From NCBI GenBank assembly GCA_963838375.1, contig CAWIQY010000006.1, positions 472,641 through 536,640 of the forward strand: DNA of 64,000 bases. Reading direction: 5' to 3'. Positions within the stretch are counted from its first letter, which is position 1, and each line of letters opens with the position of its first letter. A program made the position numbers and the translations under genes. The stretch comes from DVED01 sp963838375 (GTDB lineage: Bacteria > Cyanobacteriota > Cyanobacteriia > Cyanobacteriales > Geitlerinemataceae). The notes below the pieces were generated by a model. That model saw only the letters and a program-made list of their open reading frames with translations, was not told the DNA's origin and ran no database searches. Below, piece by piece: positions 55,765 to 64,000 of this stretch.

Positions 55765-56346
55765 CTATCCCTGTTGCAATTCCTCCAAGCTTGCCAACAC
55801 TTCTCGGGAGTGAAAACTCGGATTAACTCCCGTAAACGTCGCCCGCAAAATGCCATCGGGATCGACAATATAGGTATGGCGCAGAGACATATATCCCAAC
55901 CAAGATCCGTAGGATTTACTGACTGAACCGGTAGTATCGGCAAGTAGGGGGAACTTTAGCCCTTCCGAATCGCAAAATTCGGCGTGGGAATCTACATCAT
56001 CGACGCTAATTCCCAAAATTTGGGTGTTTTTGCGCTTGTATTTGGGCAAATCCTGCTGAAACCGACGCGCTTCTAGGGTGCAACCGGAGGTAAAGTCTTT
56101 GGGATAGAAGTAGACGACAACCCAGTTGCCGCGATAGTCAGATAAGGAAATCTCCCCGTCTCCGGTATTCGTGGGTAGTGTAAATTCGGGGGCGCTTTGG
56201 TTGAGTTCGGGGAGTTTGCCGCCGAGGGCGAAAGCGCTGGGGGCGAAGGGTAAGGCAGCGAGGAGGGTGAGACAGAGAGTGGCGAGGAGTTGAAAACAAG
56301 TCCGACGGAAAATCATGATGGTGTGAAGACTGAAACGTTGCTTCAT
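55765..56346 (-). CDS. exported peroxiredoxin (PrxQ-like)
   Basis: The 193-residue protein has an N-terminal signal peptide (CFQLLATLCLTLLAALPFAPSAFA, cleavage near residue 40). A peroxiredoxin domain follows, with peroxidatic Cys89 in DFTSGCTLEARRF. A second Cys is at SHAEFCDSEG. Export suggests it works in the thylakoid lumen or periplasm. ATG 56316 is an alternative start that keeps the signal. It is distinct from the cytoplasmic peroxiredoxin at 16268. Confidence 0.9.
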   Translation of the reverse strand: MKQRFSLHTIMIFRRTCFQLLATLCLTLLAALPFAPSAFALGGKLPELNQSAPEFTLPTNTGDGEISLSDYRGNWVVVYFYPKDFTSGCTLEARRFQQDLPKYKRKNTQILGISVDDVDSHAEFCDSEGLKFPLLADTTGSVSKSYGSWLGYMSLRHTYIVDPDGILRATFTGVNPSFHSREVLASLEELQQG

Positions 56347-56379
56347 CTAAGTTTACAATCTAATCGCCACACTTGTTTG

Positions 56380-57231
56380 TTATTGAGCAGGGTTGACTCG
56401 TAACTCTCGTACTTCCTGAACACTTAATCCTGTTGTTTGGCTAATCCTTTCATCATCTAGAATTTCTAGTAATTGTCGGGCGATCGATCGTTTTGTATTG
56501 GTTTCTCCTTCTTCTCGTCCTTCTTCTCGTCCGAGGGCGATCGCTCCTTGTTGGTCGTAAATAAACATTTCTCGTCGGTCTAAATCTTCAAGTTCTTCGG
56601 GGCTTAAATTCGCTTGATTGGCAATTTCAAAGGCTCGATGAATCTCGGGAATATTATCGAGGTTTTCTGGCGCTTGGGTTAGAGATCGGGCATATTTGAG
56701 AAAATAAATCCATTTCTCCGTCAGGGTTTCTAACTCGGAAACGTTTTTGGTGAACTTGGGCAGTTCGATAAAGACCAATTCTAAACCACGATCGGTATAC
56801 TTCACATTTAATGTTTCTTCTTTGTAAGTAAAACGAGAAATTGTTCGATCGAACTCTTCAAACATCACAAAATCAGTAATTGTCAGGGCAATGACCGGTT
56901 TGAGCATCCGGTAGCCTTCCCGCGCTTGCAGTTGAAAGGCATAGGTTTTGGTGGCATTATATAACACCCGCTGACGAAAAGACTGTACGTTCAAAACCTG
57001 CATTTCGATAATCACCAACGTGCCATCTTTCAATTTAGCTTTGACATCGAGGTAGGTGTCTTTTAGTCCTTGAACGATCGGCGGTAAATTCGGGTTGATA
57101 ATTTCTAGATCTTCAATAATCGGTTGAGCATCGTAAATCAGAGCATTCAGAAAGCTGATGAGAATGTCTTTGCTTTCAGAAGATCCGAATATTTTCTTGA
57201 AGGCATAGTCGGTTTTAGGATTAATAAACAT
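56380..57231 (-). CDS. Rpn-family recombination-promoting nuclease / PD-(D/E)XK protein
   Basis: The 283-residue protein starts with MFINPKTDYAFKKIFGSSES, the opening of the Rpn/PDDEXK_2 family. It has the D-x-K and E-x-Q core DVKAKLKDGTLVIIEMQVLN, and FIELPKF. The C-terminal region includes a charged repeat (GREEGREEGE) and a final helix. The family is very common in cyanobacteria and may promote DNA cleavage or recombination. Confidence 0.9.
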   Translation of the reverse strand: MFINPKTDYAFKKIFGSSESKDILISFLNALIYDAQPIIEDLEIINPNLPPIVQGLKDTYLDVKAKLKDGTLVIIEMQVLNVQSFRQRVLYNATKTYAFQLQAREGYRMLKPVIALTITDFVMFEEFDRTISRFTYKEETLNVKYTDRGLELVFIELPKFTKNVSELETLTEKWIYFLKYARSLTQAPENLDNIPEIHRAFEIANQANLSPEELEDLDRREMFIYDQQGAIALGREEGREEGETNTKRSIARQLLEILDDERISQTTGLSVQEVRELRVNPAQ

Positions 57232-57340
57232 GGCTTTTTCTTTAAAAGGTTTTTGTATGGAAGTGTTGATGGCGAAGCTGTTTTGCGGTCAGGATTCAGC
57301 TATCATCGGACGATCGCGACAAAGGGCGAAGGGCTGGGCC

Positions 57341-57455
57341 TGCGCATTTGCATGATGCTTGTCGGTTCGTACACGAGATTTTCAGACATTTGCTTCTCCC
57401 CGACAGAATTTGTTCGCGCCGGGTATGGCGACGGCTATATCTCTGAAGATGTGCA
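57341..57455. repeat. dispersed ~110-bp repeat, copy B
   Basis: This is the partner of copy A (29653-29765), in the spacer between the Rpn gene and the M1 aminopeptidase gene. It begins TGCGCATTTGCATGATGCTT. The identity is moderate by eye, so the two are diverged. Confidence 0.55.
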
Positions 57456-57586
57456 CCCGGAAGAAAACGCACCATTCTGTTTTGGCATCAATTCACCGAT
57501 CGCCCTAGTCACGTCACCAGGTTCGGTGAATCCGTCACGTAGAATAAGAAGATGCCTTGCCGTGTCCTTATCCGAAAGTAGTCCAG

Positions 57587-60187
57587 ATGCCCAACGTTTA
57601 TTTTGATGCCGAACAGAATGGTCGCCGATCGTTTGAGTTGCCCGGTGCCAAACCCCACTATAATCCCGATCGACCGGGACAGGTGGAACATATATTCCTA
57701 GACTTAGCGATCAATATTGCCTGCCGCAGTTTTCGGGGAACGTGCAGCATTCGCCTCAACCCAGTCCGGGACGGGATCTCGAACCTCACCTTAGATGCCG
57801 TTAACCTATACATCGAAGCGGTGAAAGTAGAGGGTGTTTCCCAAAAATTTGACTATGACGGGGAACTGTTGCACGTTGTCCTGACTGAACCGACACAAGC
57901 GGGAGTTGCCATTACCTTAGAGATTACCTACGGCGTCGATAAACCCCAACGCGGACTCTATTTCATCGGTCCGGATGAGAATTACCCCAAAAAACCCGTC
58001 CAAGTTTGGACTCAGGGAGAAGACGAAGACTCCCGATTCTGGTTTCCCTGCTTCGACTATCCCGGACAATTGGCAACCTCGGAAATTCGGGTAAAAGTGC
58101 CGAAACAATATAGAGCAATTTCTAATGGGGAACTCATTGCCACGGAATGCGGGGATAAGAATACAATCTATCATTGGTCGCAACAACAGATACACCCGAC
58201 TTATTTAATGACGCTGGCGGTGGGGGATTTTGCCGAACTGCGAGATGAGTGGCAAGGCAAACCCGTCACCTATTACGTAGAAAAGGGACGGGAAGAGGAT
58301 GCGCGGCGCAGCATGGGGAAAACGCCGATGATGATCGAGTTTTTCTCCCAAACTTTTGGGTATGCGTATCCCTTCCCGAAATACGCTCAAGTTTGTGTGG
58401 ATGACTTTATTTTCGGGGGGATGGAGAATACTTCGACGACGTTGCTGACCGATCGTTGCTTGATCGACGATCGCGCGGCGTTGGATAATCGGAGTACGGA
58501 AAGTTTGGTGGCTCACGAACTGGCGCATCAGTGGTTCGGGGATTTGGTGGTGATCCGGCATTGGTCCCATGCTTGGATTAAGGAAGGAATGGCGTCTTAT
58601 TGCGAGGTGTTGTGGACCGATCGCGAGTATGGGAAAGAGGCAGCAGCGTATTATCGGTTGCAGGAAGCGCGATCGTATCTGAGTGAGGATGGGGGTCGAT
58701 ATCGGCGTCCGATTGTGACTCATATTTACCGAGAAGCGATCGAACTTTACGATCGGCATTTGTATGAGAAAGGATCGTGTGTTTACCACATGATTCGTGC
58801 CGAGTTGGGCGATGAGTTATTTTTTAAGGCGATCGCCACTTTCGTCAACGACAACGCCCACCAGACGGTGGAAACGGTAGATTTGCTCCGGGCGATCGAA
58901 AAGACAACGGGTCGCAATTTGTTGTTCTTGTTCGATCAATATGTCTATCGCGGCGGACATCCAGATTACCAGGTTTCCTATTCTTGGGATAGGGATAGCA
59001 ATTTGGCGAAAGTTACGGTGGTGCAAACCCAAGCGACGGATGGAAATACGCCCAATGACAGCAATTTGTTCGACCTAAAAATTCCGATCGGTTTTGGATA
59101 TACCTCAGAAGAGGCAGAAACCCCAACTTTAAAAAATTTCCCGGTTCGCATTCATGAAAAAGAGCAAAGTTTCTACTTTCCGCTAGAAGAAAAACCAAAA
59201 TTCGTCAGTTTTGACGCCGGAAATAACACCCTCAAAACAGTAAAATTGGAGTATCCTCTACCGGAACTCAAAGCCCAATTGCAATTCGATCCCGATCCGA
59301 TTTCTCGGATTTATGCGGCGAAAGCGATCGCCAAAAAAGGTGGATTAGAAGCGGTTACGGTACTCTCAGAAGCGCTGGTGAACGATGGATTTTGGGGAGT
59401 ACGATCGGAAGTCGCTAAGACACTGGCAAGCATCAAACTCGATACCGCATTCGACGGGTTGATTGCCGGATTAAGTGATGTAGATGCGCGAGTTCGCCGT
59501 ACCGTTGTTTCTTCCTTGGGGGGAATCAAAACCTATGCCAGTTACAAAGCCATTAAACCCTTAGTGAAAAAGGGAGATCCCAGTTACTACGTCGAAGCAG
59601 CAGCTTGTCGGGCAATTGGGTCGATCGCGGCTGCCAATTTAGAAGAAAAACCAACGGAAAAGAAAGTCATCGAACGTCTGAAATGGGTGTTAGAAACGAA
59701 AGCCGGATGGAATGAAGTGGTACGCAGTGGGGCGATCGGCGGCTTGAGCGCTCTCAAAACTTCAGAAGATGCTTTAAACCTCATTTTAGAGTATACCGCA
59801 GCCGGGGTTCCCCAATCGTTGCGATTGGCGTCTATTCGAGCATTGGGTCGATTTCTACGGGGCAAACTCAAGCGAATGTGGAACGGATTGTAGAACGTTT
59901 GTCGCAACTTTCACGGGAAACTTTTTTCTTAACTCAAGTTTCTGTGGTTGCGGCATTAGGACAAATGGAAACGCCAAAAGCGATGTCGATCGCGGCATCG
60001 CTTGCCGAACAATCTCCCGATGGTCGAGTGAAGCGCATTGCCGAAGAAACTATTTCCAAAATTCAGAAAAATATCGGTTCCGACAAAGCCGTTCAACAAC
60101 TTGCGCCAAGAACTCGATCGAGTTAAAAAGGACAATCAAGACCTTCGCAGTCGGTTGGAAAATTTGGAAGCCAAATCCAAATCGTAG
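57587..60187 (+). pseudogene. M1-family aminopeptidase with HEAT-like C-terminus, two frameshifts
   Basis: ATG 57587 starts MPNVYFDAEQNGRRSF; an earlier TTG at 57557 is unlikely. The M1 motifs are complete: GGMENT (about residues 278-283), the zinc-binding HELAH at 310-314, and the downstream zinc ligand Glu in KEGMASY. A C-terminal helical HEAT-like repeat region follows. The frame breaks near 59853 (one base missing after TTT) and stops at 59893. It continues in another frame to about 60103 and then in the first-type frame to a stop at 60187, ending with a coiled coil (DRVKKDNQDLRSRLENLEA). The catalytic domain is unaffected by the breaks. Two indels restore one ~866-residue protein, so the damage could be consensus error. 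Confidence 0.82.
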
Positions 60188-60212
60188 GGTGTATTGAGGA
60201 ACGAAACGCACC
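60184..60212. repeat. dispersed GGTGCGTTT repeat, copy 3 (inverted)
   Basis: GTAGGGTGTATTGAGGAACG...GCACC, the reverse of copies 1 and 2. It overlaps the M1 gene stop and lies 65 bp before the cupin start codon. Confidence 0.7.
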
Positions 60213-60277
60213 GTTTTTGTTAGTTGTTAGTTGCTAGTTGCTGGTCAGCAGTAGCCATTACCCATTACCCATTACCC

Positions 60278-60643
60278 ATGCCTAAATTCATCGAAAATCC
60301 AACGATCGTCAAATCCGTCGGAAACTTACCTAAAAAAATTGAAGAATTTGTAGGAGGAGTTAATACCGGAGACAGCCATATCAGCATTGCCCGAATGACC
60401 TCTCCCGAGGGTTGGCAAGAACCCGGTCAGCGTCCCGAATTTCAAGAAGTTACTGTTGTTTTAGAAGGAACGATCGTGGTTGAATTTGAAGGGGGAACCG
60501 AGGAAGTGAATGCCGGGAGTGCGATCGTTTCCGAACCGGGAGAATGGGTGCGCTACAGTACCCCAAAACCAGGCGGGGCGCATTATATTGCTATCTGTTT
60601 ACCTGCTTTTTCACCGGATCTCGTTCATCGCGATTCTGAGTAA
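60278..60643 (+). CDS. cupin-domain protein
   Basis: ATG 60278 gives MPKFIENPTIVKSVGNLP. The 121-residue protein has one cupin barrel, with motif 1 around GQRPEFQEVTVVLEG and motif 2 around GEWVRYSTPKPGGAHYIAI. Typical metal-binding residues of motif 1 (H-x-H...E) are not complete; only the His in motif 2 and some Glu are visible, so metal use is uncertain. A terminator-like hairpin follows at 60696. Confidence 0.8.
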   Translation: MPKFIENPTIVKSVGNLPKKIEEFVGGVNTGDSHISIARMTSPEGWQEPGQRPEFQEVTVVLEGTIVVEFEGGTEEVNAGSAIVSEPGEWVRYSTPKPGGAHYIAICLPAFSPDLVHRDSE

Positions 60644-60695
60644 ATATTCAAGTTGTCAATTTTCAAATGGCGGTTAAAACCGCGACGACAGGAAA

Positions 60696-60717
60696 TAAAC
60701 CCGCCGTCGCGGGTTTA
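60696..60717 (+). terminator. 9-bp hairpin after the cupin gene
   Basis: TAAACCCGC, a 4-nt loop, then GCGGGTTTA. It lies 53 bp after the stop; AT-rich sequence follows. A longer pairing with CCGCGACG upstream (60680) is also possible. Confidence 0.65.
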
Positions 60718-60801
60718 ATCATTTTAATTAGACTGTGATTCTGTAGACCAGAATTTCCCTAACTCGCAAAACTTGCACTTTTTTAATCATTCTTGCCAAT
60801 C

Positions 60802-61395
60802 ATGAATACTCCAAGTCATGCGATTTTAAATGTTGCATTGTTGAGTTCTATATCGCCCCTAGCAGGCGCGATCGCCTTTGGGGCAATTTTGCCAGATTTG
60901 CCCATTTTTGGTTTTTATATTTGGGCGAAATGGATCGATCGTTTGCCCGAACAAAAAATTTGGGGTGAAGCGTATTATTCTCCCGTCGTGCAAGATCTGG
61001 TTGCCTTTTTTCATTCCATTCCCATTGCCTTGTTTGCATGGTCGATCGCGTTCTTTGCCGGGTGGGATATCGCCCAAGTCGTTTTTCTCAGTTGCATCTT
61101 GCATTCGTTAGGCGATTTACCGGTACATAATGATGATGCACACCGACATTTTTTCCCGCTGACAGATTATCGGTTTATCAGTCCAATTTCCTATTGGGAT
61201 CCGAAACATTACGGATCGATCGTCGCGGCGGTAGAATTCGGCTTAGTTTTAGTGGCAACCGTTTGGGTGTTTCCCCGTACCGAGTTTTGGCTAGCGCGAG
61301 TTTTGTTGGTGGCGGTGAATGGGTTGTACGGGTGGGGATATTATCGACATTATGGGCGATCGAGGCAACGAGTGAAGCGTCAAACGCAAGAGTAA
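60802..61395 (+). CDS. YdjM/DUF457-like inner-membrane protein
   Basis: ATG 60802 opens a 197-residue protein with four or five hydrophobic segments. The conserved His/Asp set lies in the N-terminal THAIL-like PSHAILNVALL, then GAILPDLP, and later HSLGDLPVHNDDAHRHFFPLTDYRF. This matches YdjM-type membrane proteins that are called metal-dependent hydrolases without proof of activity. It is a single gene. Confidence 0.75.
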   Translation: MNTPSHAILNVALLSSISPLAGAIAFGAILPDLPIFGFYIWAKWIDRLPEQKIWGEAYYSPVVQDLVAFFHSIPIALFAWSIAFFAGWDIAQVVFLSCILHSLGDLPVHNDDAHRHFFPLTDYRFISPISYWDPKHYGSIVAAVEFGLVLVATVWVFPRTEFWLARVLLVAVNGLYGWGYYRHYGRSRQRVKRQTQE

Positions 61396-61541
61396 GTCCG
61401 AGAAGCTACCAGGGATTCGATCTTCCACCAAGCTTTTCTTCTTCGACGACTTCGCACCTCTAACCCCACTCCCAAAGCTTGCCCCGAATTTCCCATCGAT
61501 GTGTATCATAGAGTAACGGTCTCCCAGGTATATAACGCTCT

Positions 61542-61896
61542 ATGGTTTTTAACCCTGACTTTTTCACCTCCGGTACGGAAGCCCAAGAAGTCAATCGACT
61601 GCTCAAGTACCTGCAACACCAGTCTCCGGATGTGCTGGCGCGCATTGCCAAGTCTGTGAGTCCTGAAATCAAGGATATTATTTCTCGGAACGTGCAGGGG
61701 TTAGTAGGCGTTCTTGCCTGCCGATGGGTTCGATGTGCAAATTTCCACCGATCGCGAAAATATGGCGGGGATGTTAGCATCGGCAATGATGACGGGGTAT
61801 TTCCTGCGTCAGATGGAACAGCGGATGGAACTCGATAAAGGATTTTCCGGTACGATCTTCAATAACATCTCTCGTTCTGAAGAATCTGGGCTTTAA
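61542..61896 (+). pseudogene. DUF760 protein gene with one frameshift
   Basis: The first frame gives MVFNPDFFTSGTEAQEVNRL and ends after NVQGLVGVL, where the frame is lost at about 61711-61716. The next frame continues with PADGFDVQISTDRENMAGML and FLRQMEQRMELD to 61896. Removing one T joins them to about 117 residues, the usual DUF760 size. The family is restricted to cyanobacteria and plastids and is of unknown function. Confidence 0.82.
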
Positions 61897-61938
61897 GTTG
61901 CCAGAGTCTCGATGGAGAGGTATGTTTTCCCCTGCATC

Positions 61939-63708
61939 TCACTCAACTCGCGAATGTATCCATTGCGTAATTCCCTCGGCTAAGGAATCGGCGAGTTTTT
62001 CTTGTTCGGCAGGATCGACAATCCATTCAAATTCTACGGGATTGATCATAAACCCGAGTTCTAACAACACCGAGGGCGTGACTGCCGGACGAGCGAGGGC
62101 GAGGTTGCCCCAGAAGACGCCGTAGGCAGGGCGATTGAGATCTTCGACTAGGTAATTGTAGAGAAACGTGGCTAAATCGTGGGCTTGGGGTTGATACCAA
62201 AATGTACCTATCCCGGCAGTATTCATGGCGTCGCCGCTGTCGGGTAGGGCATTGTAGTGGAGGCTGAGGGCGATCGTCGGTTCGACTTTGGCAATGCGAT
62301 CGGCCCGCGCACCGGGTAAAATATCCTCATCACCTTCTCGAGTCATGACTACTGTAGCACCTCGGGCTTGGAGTCGATCGCGCAAGAGTTGCGAGATCCG
62401 CAGCGCCACCTCTTTCTCGGGATAGCCGTTGGGCCCAACGGCTCCTAAGTCAGCATCGCTGCCATGTCCGGGATCGAGGAGGACGGTGACACCCGCGAGG
62501 GATTGAACATCGCCAAGAAGTTTGGGCGGATGGCGCAGGGAAAGTACCAGTGTAGTTCCGTCGTAGCGCAGTTTGTAGCCCCACTGTTGTTGGGATTTGA
62601 AGTGGAAGGTATATTGCAAATCGCCGGAGACTTGCTGCCAATCCATCCAAGAGACGATCGGGTTGTCGTTAAAGGCGATCGTATCGGTTTGGGCGGTGGT
62701 ATTGTGTAGAGTCAGGGTCAGCGTATCGGTATCCTGGACGATCGACACTGGAACCGGAACTTGCAGGGGAAAAAAGACTTCTGTCCAGGGAGAACCGTGA
62801 CTGGCGCGGACACTGCGAATTAGCGATCGCGGCGGTGTACCACTGGGAAACACCTGCACTTCGGACGCTTTAATCCAGGCGCCGTAGTCCAAACGCAGCC
62901 ATTCCCCTTCTTTTGCGGTAATTGCCGCTTGGGTTCCTTTGGGTAATGGGGTGAGGCGGGAGTAATCGGTACCGGGACCGGTTCTGGCAACACCCCCCTC
63001 AACGATGACTTCGGCAACTTCGATGCGATCGCTTGAGAGAATTTCGATCGCGCCCGATCCCGCTTGGGTTCTCACCGTGCCGTTTAACTCCAATTGAAAC
63101 ACCGGAGTCCCCAAATTTCCCGGTGTATTGAAACTCGTACAACCTTGGTAGAGTCCGGCGATGGTTTGGGTTTCGGGCTGATTGTTCCCGGTTAACACGG
63201 CATTGTTCGCCGGAAGTGCGACGCTTTGAGATTGTGGGAGTAACGTCACAGACCGATTGGCAAGCTGTACGGAAACGGTAGAATCGGCTGGGGCGATCGC
63301 TTCAAAACAGATAGATTCTCCTGGCATTCGGGCGATGGGATCGACAGGGAGTAGCGATCCTTTGGCAAAGTCGATGCCTTGCGGCAATATTGGCTGTGTG
63401 GATTTGCGTGTCACCACCCATTGCAATTCCTGGTTTTGGTAGCGGATGACAAACCGATTTTCGCCAATTTGTAGCGGGAAACTGGGCGCGAAATGTCCGG
63501 CGGGAGAGCGCTCGATCGTTTCTCCATTTACCGTGACTTCACCGTCTGCTGCGGCGGTTCCGATCAGGAAAATGCGATCGGCGGTGGTTTCGTGGTTGGG
63601 CGGCGGGTAGACGATCGACAGGGGCTGTTGTGCCATAACGGGAAAGGCGATCGCTGCTCCCAGGGTTGCCAGTCCAATCGAGCAGAAAAGCGGTGAAAAT
63701 GGATTCAT
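61939..63708 (-). CDS. N-acetylmuramoyl-L-alanine amidase with SH3-like domain
   Basis: The 589-residue protein has a signal peptide (LFCSIGLATLGAAIAFPVMA). Next come beta-rich domains (about 25-230), an SH3_3-like domain (EGGVARTGPGTDYSRLTPLP; about 233-290) and a region related to AMIN. The catalytic Amidase_3 domain (about 405-585) has the zinc ligands H in LLDPGHGSD, E in YPEKEVAL and H in LSLHYNALP, plus the catalytic Glu in LLELGFM. It cleaves the amide bond between MurNAc and the stem peptide in the periplasm, probably in cell separation or septal remodelling. Confidence 0.9.
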   Translation of the reverse strand: MNPFSPLFCSIGLATLGAAIAFPVMAQQPLSIVYPPPNHETTADRIFLIGTAAADGEVTVNGETIERSPAGHFAPSFPLQIGENRFVIRYQNQELQWVVTRKSTQPILPQGIDFAKGSLLPVDPIARMPGESICFEAIAPADSTVSVQLANRSVTLLPQSQSVALPANNAVLTGNNQPETQTIAGLYQGCTSFNTPGNLGTPVFQLELNGTVRTQAGSGAIEILSSDRIEVAEVIVEGGVARTGPGTDYSRLTPLPKGTQAAITAKEGEWLRLDYGAWIKASEVQVFPSGTPPRSLIRSVRASHGSPWTEVFFPLQVPVPVSIVQDTDTLTLTLHNTTAQTDTIAFNDNPIVSWMDWQQVSGDLQYTFHFKSQQQWGYKLRYDGTTLVLSLRHPPKLLGDVQSLAGVTVLLDPGHGSDADLGAVGPNGYPEKEVALRISQLLRDRLQARGATVVMTREGDEDILPGARADRIAKVEPTIALSLHYNALPDSGDAMNTAGIGTFWYQPQAHDLATFLYNYLVEDLNRPAYGVFWGNLALARPAVTPSVLLELGFMINPVEFEWIVDPAEQEKLADSLAEGITQWIHSRVE

Positions 63709-63773
63709 GCCGTCGGAAATTCGCGGAATCTAGCCAGATACACTGTATCACGGGAATGGCTAATTGGTAATCC

Positions 63774-64000
63774 TTAACGGCGACGGAGGTGCATGAGTCC
63801 TAAGACTAAGATAGCGGCGATCGCACCCACCGCCAAACTGAGCCAAAATGCAGGCGCAGCCAGGAACGTTATGTCTTTATACGAGGTTGGAGAATTGTCC
63901 GATGTGGCGACGGAGACGGCAACGCCGCTGACAGCCAGTCCTACTCCGGCGATGGCGACGGTGTTGTTTAAAGCTCGATCGTTTCTAGCTTTTTCTAGGT
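63774..64000 (-). CDS. C-terminus of a membrane protein, cut by the window end
   Basis: The minus strand is open from 64000 to a stop at 63774-63776. It encodes about 74 residues with two hydrophobic segments (TVAIAGVGLAVSGVAVSVA and FWLSLAVGAIAAILVLGLM) and a basic end (HLRRR). The start is outside the window. No family was recognised. Confidence 0.6.
   Translation of the reverse strand, partial: LEKARNDRALNNTVAIAGVGLAVSGVAVSVATSDNSPTSYKDITFLAAPAFWLSLAVGAIAAILVLGLMHLRRR

Noticed and set aside
57124..57606. 160-codon plus-strand frame over the Rpn start and dispersed repeat B
   Set aside because: It runs antisense to the Rpn gene and through the repeat, and shows no protein-like features.

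Overview
The window is a chromosomal segment of a cyanobacterium, probably a filamentous Oscillatoriales-type species. Evidence: very frequent CGATCG/GCGATCGC (HIP1-type) octamers; cyanobacterial gene pairs and orders (DUF3038-DUF4335; rpsL-rpsG-fusA-tuf-rpsJ followed by a Lon-N-domain gene; pilM-pilN-pilO-pilQ); heptanucleotide short tandem repeats in spacers; and cyanobacteria-restricted families such as DUF760. The genus cannot be fixed from the sequence alone. No rRNA, tRNA or CRISPR array was recognised.

Layout. 1-7018 (minus): a MoxR AAA ATPase / DUF58 / DUF4129 / DUF4350 membrane cluster, split in the middle by about 3 kb of decayed accessory DNA (a duplicated small membrane gene, one copy cut by an IS remnant, and a collapsed RTX-repeat hydrolase gene). 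7229-10155 (plus): a winged-helix-like protein and a large P-loop ATPase that reads as one gene with a frameshift; I rate this pair the least explained system here. 10222-17720: a secreted protein, cbiD, the DUF4335/DUF3038 pair, apt, an oligopeptide-type ABC permease, a peroxiredoxin and two Nudix genes. 17837-25883: cell-wall genes (PBP2 and a VanY-type carboxypeptidase) and two large ion transporters. 26561-31429: a proline-rich membrane-anchored protein, a TnpB remnant, an esterase-fold protein lacking its nucleophile, and an SF2 helicase. 31975-37551: pilMNOQ, with pilQ broken by several frameshifts. 37654-44833: a nuclease-like protein, 3-methyladenine glycosylase, an alpha/beta hydrolase, gene remnants, a GAF/PAS class III cyclase and a rhomboid protease. 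45320-51291: the str operon with rpsJ and a Lon-N-domain protein. 51463-64000: a coiled-coil protein, a broken FAS1 gene, an ABC exporter, a small duplicated-segment protein, a lumenal/periplasmic peroxiredoxin, an Rpn-type nuclease, a broken M1 aminopeptidase, a cupin, a YdjM-like membrane protein, a broken DUF760 gene, an amidase and a partial membrane gene.

Two themes stand out. First, at least ten single-base frame breaks fall in otherwise well-conserved genes (ATPase, DUF4335, Nudix, pilQ several times, FAS1, M1 peptidase twice, DUF760), some at homopolymer runs. This pattern fits consensus indel errors at least as well as true pseudogenes, and it affects how every broken gene here should be read. 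Second, several repeat classes are present: a 12-bp-TIR MITE-like element, an almost perfect 49-bp palindrome after rpsJ, a GGTGCGTTT-type repeat found three times just upstream of start codons, and a dispersed ~110-bp pair.

Functionally the window mixes envelope biogenesis and transport (PBP2, VanY, amidase, antiporter, cotransporter, ABC exporter, type IV pilus), redox defence (two peroxiredoxins), translation (str operon), DNA maintenance (glycosylase, helicase, nucleases) and cyclic-nucleotide signalling.
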